NCBI GenBank assembly: GCA_029237695.1
Contig: CM055278.1
Span: forward strand, 75,744,297 to 75,808,296
Direction: 5' to 3'
Source: Conchocele bisecta
Taxonomy: Eukaryota; Mollusca; Bivalvia; Lucinida; Thyasiridae
DNA length: 64,000 nucleotides
Position numbers and translations under genes: made by a program
In this document: one piece after another, positions 52,393-61,165 of the stretch
Layout of the letters: every line of letters begins with the position of its first letter
Position numbering within the stretch: the first letter of the stretch is position 1
Notes under the pieces: generated by a model
Database searches by the model: none
What the model was told of the DNA's origin: nothing
The model's input: the letters and a program-made list of their open reading frames with translations, nothing else

Positions 52393-53610
52393 ACTGAGAT
52401 TTTCGCCGAGAATGATTTGACTTTTTTCTGCAAATATATCGGAAGTTGATAACATTTTCAGAGCAAATGCGTAATAATTACTAATTTAATATTCGTCAAC
52501 ATTTGATATCGTTTACAGAAAATGTACACTATTATCAGATTCATCTTCGTCGAAAATCTCACGTGATAAGCCTGATTACCTCATGAACTGGCGCAATATT
52601 ATAACACGTCAGGCAAAACATGTCTATACAGGTCTGTGGTGTTGAAAGGGTTAAAACTCTGTGCGTACTCAAACCCACAGGTGGAATAGTCGGAGTGTGA
52701 CACAAAGAAAATGACCATTACAAAAATATCCATTACCCTCCCACTTGATTCGTTCTATTATTAAACGTCATGTACAGTACGATACCAGGTGGGTGGGTGG
52801 GATAATGGGATTTTTTTAATAGGCATTTATTTTGGTGTCATAGGTCCGAGTCTTCCACCTGTGCTCACCATATGAGTAAACACAGTTTGCAACGCACGAG
52901 CTTGTCACGTGACGTTGCAGCTGATGGAACAGGATATCGGTCATTGGGTCATTGCGTCATCGAATGATTATGGCTACACGTGTTTACTACACTTTTTTCT
53001 ACACGCGTTTATGGTAACAGCAGATGACAAATTCAGTTTCCCACGATCTATAAATCGCTATTCCAATGTCTTAATGTCTATAAATAACCTCAGGCAGTCA
53101 AGGTTGCACCTTAAATCAATACGCGCCTATACACCTCAATACACACACAGTAGGCTACACGGCATTGTTTGTCGCAATCAGGTAACATTTACACTTGACA
53201 GCAACACGTTTTATGGATTATAGCCACCGCTTATAGCCGTGTTTCGAGCTTTTAATCGTACTTTTTAATTGTTATCCGTACTTCCGTATTTTAATTGTTA
53301 TCCGTACTTCCGTATTTCTAACGTATTTTCCGGAACAAATACAGAAAAATCGTAACAGTTGGCAGCTCTGCGTTAGCACAAGTTCGACTGTACTCACATA
53401 AGGGGTATAACCAGATTCAACTGTCACATACAAAATGCCAAAGACGTATGTGAGAGCCAAACCAGGTCTCCAGTCTGAAATCCGGTAAGGATGAACCCCG
53501 ATCGTTAAATTACCCATCGCATGCTCCCACCTGCCCACCCACGGAGATAGTAAGTAGTAACAAACTTTAACACAAATCTAGGACAGACGGACAGGGTGGC
53601 CACTTTCAAA
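52393..53610. other. Mixed dispersed fragments; no supported gene
   Basis: 52620-52660 is a TAACCC-type MITE end (GTTGAAAGGGTTAA). 53203-53249 repeats 26359-26405. The frames at 52909-53223 (plus) and 53272-53538 (minus) show no recognisable motif; the minus one reads YRISDWRPGLALTYVFGILY and might be a diverged exon, but it has no UGGT similarity. Confidence 0.35.
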
Positions 53611-53760
53611 ACGTGAAAGGGTTCAACCATTTCAACCCTAAGTAACTGGAATAGATTTCAGACTAGTCCATGAAAAGAGGGTGTTTTTGTTCTCAGAAAT
53701 ATGAAAAATATGAAAAGTGCAAATCATGATGAGACAGATCTGAACTAGATTTGTCAGCCC
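53611..53760 (+). mobile_element. TAACCCTTTCA-type MITE, diverged copy
   Basis: Shares AAGTAACTGGAATAGATTTC and GTTTTTGTTCTCAGAAATA with the copy at 59283-59505. Confidence 0.55.
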
Positions 53761-54490
53761 TGACCTAGAATGAATTCCAGCTGGCATACTATCATTTTCA
53801 GCTAAAAGACTATGTCAGCACATATGGAGAATGCGATGGTGGTTCCAGTTGAAAAAAGCAAACTAGACATTCTAAGTCCGTTGGAATGGCGAATGTTACA
53901 GACACTGATCAGATTGCGCAGGCTGAATATATCAGAACTGAATATTTACATTAAATATATATTTATACCGCAACCATTGCTCCATGTAACATAATAAAGG
54001 GGGTTGAATAAATGCTGTTTATATCTGAAGTAACCTAATATACCTGAAGTAGCCTAATATACATGAAGCGCCGTTTTTGATCCCTAATCGTGGCCTCTGG
54101 TCAGTCTCAACAGCAAATTCAAGATGGCGGCGAATTTTAAAATCGAAATCGCTGTCGGTGCAGCTGAATTTTTTTCCATTTTTACAGTGTATGCGACGTA
54201 ACCAACGACATGGACATGTCCATTATGATTGCAATGCTTATTATGACAACTGTGGAGTCTAAATCGAGCCAATATTGAAGCGCATCGTAAATAAATCGGA
54301 GATTTAATCAGATACAATACCGAATCTGGAGGTGTACCGCTTTGAGCTGGCGCGTTATTATTGTAAATATTATTGTAAACACGTGCTATTTTTAAATAGT
54401 TTACGTCATATGTTGTAGACATGGTATTTGTATACCAGCGCAAACGCATTAACATTCGATAGAATTGCTAATAATAGTAACATCGTACAT
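53761..54490. other. No gene recognised
   Basis: An ATG in good context at 54124 (AAGATGGCGGCG) opens only about 25 codons. No repeat family identified. Confidence 0.3.
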
Positions 54491-54570
54491 TTAGTGCTCT
54501 AGTGGGTAGATCTGCTGTTTGGTGATCGGACGGTCATGAGTTCGAATCCTGCCAAAGACATACATTTTTC
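54491..54570 (+). mobile_element. tRNA-like sequence, probable SINE head or tRNA pseudogene
   Basis: It reads CTAGTGGGTAGATCTGC (A-box-like), then GTTTGGTGATCGGACGGTCA and GAGTTCGAATCCTGCC (a good B-box). The acceptor stem does not pair, so a working tRNA is unlikely. Confidence 0.55.
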
Positions 54571-54909
54571 TCTCGCTTTTACTATTTTGGCGCCAGAGGT
54601 AACGCACACATCCCGAAACAGTCGTGCATTTACTTTTACACAACATTATAAAACACTTCACTTTGAACCTAATCATTGTGAAATGCATTCTGCACATTCG
54701 TGTGTTATTGTGAAAGTCCACCTCGACTCACTACAAATGCAAATATGTTACGGAAAACACCATGTCGAAAAATAAACCTCTCACTTCAGATAATAAACAA
54801 ATAAATAAATAAACGTGGATGCATGTGGTTCATAATTACCATGTCAATTGTTGTTACATGTAATAAAGTTGCATTAAAAAGAAAAAGAAAACAAAAAAAC
54901 AATATTTAA
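54571..54909. other. No gene seen
   Basis: It may be the body of the tRNA-like SINE above. It ends in an A-rich stretch (54875-54905). Confidence 0.35.
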
Positions 54910-57900
54910 ACTAGAAATGTGGCCTGTCGGCTCACGAATGCCCCCGCTGGCAGCCAAAGAAAACGAGGCATATTTGATTATAAGCCATTTACCCGAGTGT
55001 TAAGGTTTTGAACGCACCAAGTCAGTGACCTTGACCCTGGGCTTAGCGGGGGCGTCATGTGGAGGAATGTGGGGGAATGTGGATTTTTCACAGGGCGGTA
55101 GAGGACCATTGGAGCAATGCATGTGTGCAATGTGAAGCAGATCCGAGCAAGGAAACAGAAATTATAAGGCATTTACCCAGCATTAAGGTTTCGAACGCAT
55201 CAAGTCTGTGACCTTGACCCTGGGCTTAGCAGGGGCGGGACGAATGTGGATTTGTCACAGGGCGGTAGAGGACCATTGGAGCAATGCGTGTGTGCAATGT
55301 GAAGCAGATCCGAGGAAGGAAACAGAAATTATAAGCCATTTACCCAGCGTTAATGTTTCGAACGCACCAAGTCTGTGACCTTGACCCTGGGCTTAGCGGA
55401 GGCGAGACGAATGTGGATTTGGCACAGGGTGGTAGAGGACCATTGGAGCAATGCGTGTGTGCAATGTGAAGCAGATCCGAGGAAGGAAACAGAAATTATA
55501 AGCCATTTACCCAGCGTTAAGGTTTCGAACGCACCAAGTCTGTGACCTTCACCCTGGGCTTAGCGGGGGCGGGACAAATGTGGATTTGTCACAGGGCGGT
55601 AGAGGACCATTGGAGCAATGCATGTGTGCAATGGTGAGCAGATCCGAGCAAGGAAAGAAAATTATAAGGCATTTACCCAGCGTTAAGGTTTCGAAAGCAC
55701 CAAGTCTGGGTGGACCTTGACCCCTGAGCTTAGCGGGGCGGGACGAATGTTGATTTGTCACAGGGTGGTAGAGGACCATTGGAGCAATGCGTGTGTGAAA
55801 TGTCAAGCAGATCCGAGCAAGGAAACAGAAATTATAAGCCATTTACCCAGCGTTAAGGTTTCGAACGCACCAAGTCTGTGACCTTGACCCTGGGCTTAGC
55901 GGGGGTGGGACGAATGTGGATTTGTCACAGGGTGGTAGAGGACCATTGGAGCAATGCGTGTGTGCAATGTGAAGCAGATCCGAGGAAGGAAACAGAAATT
56001 ATAAGCCATTTACCAAGCGTTAATGTTTCGAACGCACCAAGTCTGTGACCTTGACCCTGGGCTTAGCAGGGGCGGGACGAATGTGGATTTGTCACAGGGC
56101 GGTAGAGGACCATTGGAGCAATGTGTGTGTGCAATGTGAAGCAGATCCAAGGAAGGAAACAGAAATTATAAGCCATTTACCCAGCGTTAAGGTTTTGAAC
56201 GCACCAAGTCTGTGACCTTGACCCTGGGCTTAGCGGGGCGGGACGAATGTGGATTTGTCACAGGGTGGTAGAGGACCATTGGAGCAATGCGTGTGTGCAA
56301 TGTGAAGCAGATCCGAGCAAGGAAACAGAAATTATAAGCCATTTACCCAGCGTTATTAAGGTTTCGAACGCACCAAGTCTGTGACCTTGACCCTGGGCTT
56401 AGCGGGGGCGGGACGAATGTGGATTTGTCACAGGGCGGTAGAGGACCATTGGAGCAATGCGTGTGTGCAATGTGAAGCAGATCCGAGCAAGGCAACAGAA
56501 ATTATAAGGCATTTACCCAGCGTTAAGGTTTCGAAAGCACCAAGTCTGTGACCTTCACCCTGGGCTTAGCGGGGGCGGGACGAATGTGGATTTGTCACAG
56601 GGCGGTAGAGGACCATTGGCGCAATGCGTGTGTGCAATGTGAAGCAGATCCGAGCAAGGAAACAGAAATTATAAGCCATTTACCCAGCGTTAAGGTTTCG
56701 AAAGCACCAAGTCTGTGACCTTCACCCTGGGCTTAGCGGGGGCGGGACGAATGTGGATTTGTCACAAGGCGGTAGAGGACCATTGGAGCAATGCGTGTGT
56801 GCAATGTGAAGCAGATCCGAGCAAGGAAACAGAAATTATAAGCCATTTACCCAGCGTTAAGGTTTTGAACGCACCAAGTCTGTGACCTTGACCCTGGGCT
56901 TAGCGGGGGTGGGACGAATGTGGATTTGTCACAGGGTGGTAGAGGACCATTGGAGCAATGCGTGTGTGCAATGTGAAGCAGATCCGAGGAAGGAAACAGA
57001 AATTATAAGCCATTTACCAAGCGTTAATGTTTCGAACGCACCAAGTCTGTGACCTTGACCCTGGGCTTAGCAGGGGCGGGACGAATGTGGATTTGTCACA
57101 GGGCGGTAGAGGACCATTGGAGCAATGTGTGTGTGCAATGTGAAGCAGATCCAAGGAAGGAAACAGAAATTATAAGCCATTTACCCAGCGTTAAGGTTTT
57201 GAACGCACCAAGTCTGTGACCTTGACCCTGGGCTTAGCGGGGCGGGACGAATGTGGATTTGTCACAGGGTGGTAGAGGACCATTGGAGCAATGCGTGTGT
57301 GCAATGTGAAGCAGATCCGAGCAAGGAAACAGAAATTATAAGCCATTTACCCAGCGTTAAGGTTTCGAACGCACCAAGTCTGTGACCTTGACCCTGGGCT
57401 TAGCGGGGGCGGGACGAATGTGGATTTGTCACAGGGCGGTAGAGGACCATTGGAGCAATGCGTGTGTGCAATGTGAAGCAGATCCGTGCAATTCAACAGA
57501 AATTATAAGGCATTTACCCAGTGTTAAGGTTTCGAACGCACCAAGTCTGTGACCTTGACCCTGGGCTTAGCGGGGGCGGGACGAATGTGGATTTGTCACA
57601 GGGCGGTAGAGGACCATTGGCGCAATGCGTGTGTGCAATGTGAAGCAGATCCGAGCATGGAAACAGAAATTATAAGGCATTTACCCAGCTTTAAGGTTTC
57701 AAACGCACCAAGTCTGTGACCTTGACCCTGGGCTTAGCGGGGGCGGGACGAATGTGGATTTGTCACAAGGCGGTAGAGGACCATTGGAGCAATGCGTGTA
57801 TGAAATGTGAAGCAGATCCGAGAAAGGAAACAGAAATTATAAGCCATTTACCCAGCGTTAAGGTTTCGAAAGCACCAAGTCTGTGACCTTCAGCCTGGGC

Positions 57901-58112
57901 TTAGCGGGGGTGGGACGAATGTGGATTTGTCACAGGGCGGTAGAGGACCATTGGAGCAATGTGTGTGTGAAATGTCAAGCAGATCCGAGCAAGGAAACAG
58001 AAATTATAAGCCATTTACCCGAGCGTTAAGGTTTCGGGACGTACGTACGTTACGTACGTACGGACGCCGGTAACACTATATGCCCCCCTCACCATTCGGT
58101 GGCGGGGGCATA
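54910..58112 (+). mobile_element. Large CCCCCGC-type satellite-bearing element (about 19 units)
   Basis: It starts ACTAGAAATGTGGCCTGTCG, then ATGCCCCCGCTGGCAGC. Units of about 166 bp share AAGTCTGTGACCTTGACCCT, GGGCTTAGCGGGGGCGG, GAGGACCATTGGAGCAATGC and GAAGCAGATCCGAGCAAGGA. The 3' end has GACGTACGTACG, CGCCGGTAACACTATATG and a CCCCC...GCGGGGGCAT hairpin, inverse of the 5' motif. It shows higher-order structure of about 1 kb. Confidence 0.9.
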
Positions 58113-58503
58113 TATATATATATAATGGCCAAAGTGAGGATCGAACACATGCAGTGCAAAATTAAAATCAAGTGCCACCATTGGCCGCCAGTTTCCCACT
58201 GCTCCAGTATGAGAAACTGTTTTATCAATCGCAATATATCGATCATGACTATAGCGACGCGCCATAATAAACAGGGAAATAACTACAGGAATTCCATGTT
58301 TATTTATACACCAATGTTTATATAAACAAAGCATGTAAACAACGCCATGTCAGGCTGGTATACTTATACCTAGCGTGGACACCGTCATTTTGCTTTGAAT
58401 GACGTCGCTGGATTTGTTACGTATGGCGAGGGAATGACGTCAAAACAGGACGTCACGCACGTTCAAACAATTAAGTTTAGTATGGTATAAATTAAATACA
58501 TGA
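58113..58503. other. No gene recognised
   Basis: Starts with an AT dinucleotide run (58110-58125). The overlapping frames at 58080-58334 on both strands have no support. Confidence 0.35.
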
Positions 58504-58628
58504 TTAGTGCCGTCGAATATAAAATATATTCGGTTTCGCCCCGACAACTTTATAGGGGCTCGCTAAAGCTCGCCCCAATAAAGCTGTCTAAGGCTCAACG
58601 GAATATATTTTGTATTCGACGACACTAA
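58504..58628. mobile_element. Palindromic MITE (TTAGTGNCGTCGAATA)
   Basis: The ends TTAGTGCCGTCGAATATAAA and TTGTATTCGACGACACTAA are inverted, and an inner pair GGGGCTCGCTAAAGCTCGCCCC makes a second stem. About 125 bp. Confidence 0.75.
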
Positions 58629-58639
58629 CCATGTATTTA

Positions 58640-58995
58640 CTATATATTCAGCCCCAAAATTAGAATAACCTGATCTGGTGTCAGGCCCTCATCACACCAG
58701 CCACTTAGCCCCATCGGCTAAAAGTAATATAACTAGTACTAATCTTACTACTCTTACAATGGGTATAACCAGATTCCACTCTCACATACAAGAACAGTGA
58801 AAAAAAGATAAAGTGAATAGATTTAATGTCCCAGCAACAGCTAAGGTCATATAGAGACAGGACCACAGTTCAAAGTCTGACCAGTGGGATGGAAATACTA
58901 TGAACGTATTTCTGATGCCTAAGAAGAGGTTATAACCCACAACCTCCGGGTTGGAAGTCAGGTGTTCTAACCCCTAGGCACAACCCATCCCTCAC
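58640..58995 (-). mobile_element. tRNA-derived SINE, copy 3
   Basis: The minus-strand tRNA-like head (58910-58990: GAACACCTGACTTCCAACC, GTTGTGGGTTATAACCTC) is followed by the GATGGAAATACTATGAA body and the ATTCAGCCCC tail. It is the fullest copy in the window. Confidence 0.65.
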
Positions 58996-59069
58996 GTACA
59001 AGAAATCCAAACCGTACCTTGAAAGCAGGAATATCAAGATTCCGGTAACAATGAACCTCATCAATAAAT

Positions 59070-59257
59070 ACCGCTGCGACTGGAGACATAGGGCTTATGG
59101 GTTTTGCGACCAGTGTAGATCAAGATCTGCCTGTGCATTCGCAGTCTGATCAGGATCTGCACTGGTCGCCATTCCATCAATGAAACACCCGTCATGCTTC
59201 TAACAGGATATACACTAGTCACAAATGCCAAGCCCAATTTCTCCAGTCGCAGCACAT
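59070..59257. mobile_element. MITE (ACTGGAGAAATGGGGCT type), copy 3
   Basis: The ends GCGACTGGAGACATAGGGCT and GCCCAATTTCTCCAGTCGC are inverted. Internal words match 15333-15573. Confidence 0.72.
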
Positions 59258-59282
59258 ATTCACAAACAACCCCTGTGCTTTA

Positions 59283-59505
59283 TAACCCTTTCACTCCTAA
59301 GTAACTGGAATGGATTTTGATATATTAATTTTGCAACCAATCCAATCGTCACAAAATGATTTTCAGACCAATTCATTTAGGGGGTGTTTGTGTTCTCAAA
59401 AATACGAAAAAGTGCCGATCCTGATGAGACGGCTCTCGAGCGGCTCATCTGGATCTACACTTTTTGCCCATGCCACTATACAAGCCTGTGATGTTGAAAG
59501 GGTTA
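59283..59505 (+). mobile_element. MITE with TAACCCTTTCA TIRs, next to a UGGT donor
   Basis: The ends TAACCCTTTCA and TGAAAGGGTTA are exact inverses; 223 bp. In the UGGT sense it begins 12 nt into the intron after exon 59517-59691, leaving only GTGAGTGGGTT before it. Confidence 0.8.
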
Positions 59506-59516
59506 AACCCACTCAC

Positions 59517-59691
59517 CTCGATAAAATGTCGGAGTATGTAAACGACGCCCTTCTGTTGTGCCAGTTTTGACAGAACAGCATGAAACTTGGCGAAACTCTT
59601 TGTGCCCAGTTCGGCATACAGAATAACTGTTATTGCTACATCCGTGGTGCCGGGGTATGTATGGTCAAACTGGAACGTCACAGGCGGTGAT
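59517..59691 (-). CDS. UGGT: UGGT coding exon (first of six found), 175 nt
   Basis: On the minus strand the acceptor is CGTCTATTTTTAG and the donor GTGAGT. One base completes a codon from an exon outside the window, then 58 codons follow (SPPVTFQFDHTYPGTTDVAI, then VILYAELGTKSFAKFHAVLS, ending VVYILRHFIE). The sequence V-I-x-Y-A/S-E-L/I-G-x-x-x-F-x-x-F-H is the first strand-helix unit of the N-terminal thioredoxin-like domain of UGGT, and R-H-(F/Y)-I is conserved at its end. The protein works in the ER lumen. Joining to exon 50106-50202 in phase 0 gives the expected spacing before LSGYGVELA. MITE sequence lies 12 nt inside the downstream intron and another repeat begins about 22 nt upstream of the acceptor. 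Confidence 0.96.
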
Positions 59692-59713
59692 CTAAAAATA
59701 GACGACGGAGCAT

Positions 59714-60060
59714 ATGGATGATAATAAACATGTAGTTGAAGCCAATCGGTCATACACTAAAGAAATTATAAGAGAATGGAGAAACGCACACACATCTACT
59801 GAATGTGAAAATCTAGTGAATATGAAATTTGAAAGTTATTTGACCATGACCTCGGGCACCGGGAGCATGGGTGGGGTGGGGAATGAAAATATGGATGGTA
59901 ATAAACAGGTACATGAAGTTTGAAGCCATCGGTCATACGTTAAATAAGTTATTGCAGAATAGAAAACGTGATGGACAGACGGATGAACGACTTTTGCATG
60001 CCTATAGCCCATTTTCGCTACGCGTGCCTATAGCCCATTTTCGCTACGCGATGGGATAAA
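59714..60060 (+). mobile_element. Small Helentron-like element abutting a UGGT acceptor
   Basis: The start TGGATGATAATAAACATGTA resembles 7560-7620; two units share GAAGCCATCGGTCATAC. The 3' end has GGACAGACGGATGAACGAC and two copies of GCCTATAGCCCATTTTCGCT then a CGC...GCG hairpin. Confidence 0.5.
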
Positions 60061-60220
60061 AATCGCAACAGAAGGAGCATTTATTTAATCATTAATGGTG
60101 TTTAACAGCCTGGTAACAGCTAAGGCTATGTTAATAGGGCCTGAATCCCATATGGGGGGATCCAAAAATAAGTACTGAATATCTACATAATAAATATATA
60201 TTCAGCTCTGAAATTAGAAC
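60061..60220. mobile_element. SINE fragment
   Basis: GGTGTTTAACAGCCTGGTAA and CAGCTAAGGCTATGTTAATA match 19160 and 50620; ATTCAGCTCTGAAATTAGAA matches 50755. Confidence 0.55.
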
Positions 60221-61165
60221 CATAAAAGGAGAACAAGAGCGACAAAATATGCCTGTTTCATCAAGATCGGCACCACTTACGGATATTATTTACGTTTTAC
60301 AAAAAGTACATGCTATCCAGCATAATGGAACAGTTTCAAATTTTAACATGTTTAAATAACATGAATTAGTGCATGTCAGTTACTTATCAACATTTAAGAA
60401 TGAGCCTTCTTTTTATTTGTGAAATTTGATCCAATATTGATTTTATTACGAAAAAACAATTTCCCCATGTTAAATCCCCATAGACATCAGTGAAAATATC
60501 ATGTCTATTAGCCCAGGAGCAATAGGGTTTAAGGTAAACAAAATTGATAACAAGCTGAAAATTTCAGGATATGTTCAGAATCATGTCTACATTATCAGAA
60601 AAAAAGTCCCCGTAAATCAACCTTGTGCCAACTTGGCAATTCAAGATGGCGTCTAAGATGGCCGCCATTTTAGTTTTTTTGCTTATATCGTCGTATTCAG
60701 CTATGATAAATATACATAGAAACCATCAGAACATACATAAGTATATAAATATACCAAAACGCAGTATATATAGATAATATTCATAATCACCATTCAAAAT
60801 GGCCGCCAAAATATATCCCCAAATGGCACCAAAGTGTCTAGCATTAAAATGTTGACGGTCAAAATTATTTTTTGACACGCCTAAATGGCTTTCCAGATGT
60901 TGAGTATGATTTTTCTATGTATACTTGAAACGGATTAGTTGTGACATGCTAAATATGATAAATCTAAATCTAATATGGCTTCAAAAACCTTCCGTGACAA
61001 CGCAATACTAACTAGCCACGCCCTCGTTGTATTGAAATCCGTATCAAATTTTCAGAGCAAAGTCGCGTGCCATGTCGAAAGTCAGTCAGAATGAACTACA
61101 TGCATTTGGATTGATATAGAATACAGAAATTAAATGTCCAAAACCAGAATGGTGTTTTAAATCCT
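60221..61165. other. UGGT intron or upstream sequence, no feature recognised
   Basis: AT-rich. It contains three CAAGATGGC/AAAATGGC-type words (60643-60810) but no supported exon; I looked here for the preceding UGGT exon and did not find it. Confidence 0.35.

Noticed and set aside
53272..53538. Possible minus-strand UGGT exon (DWRPGLALTYVFGILY)
   Set aside because: It lies between two exons that already join in phase with the expected sequence, and it does not resemble UGGT.
54491..54570. Functional tRNA gene
   Set aside because: A- and B-box-like words exist, but I could not form a seven-base acceptor stem or a clear anticodon arm.
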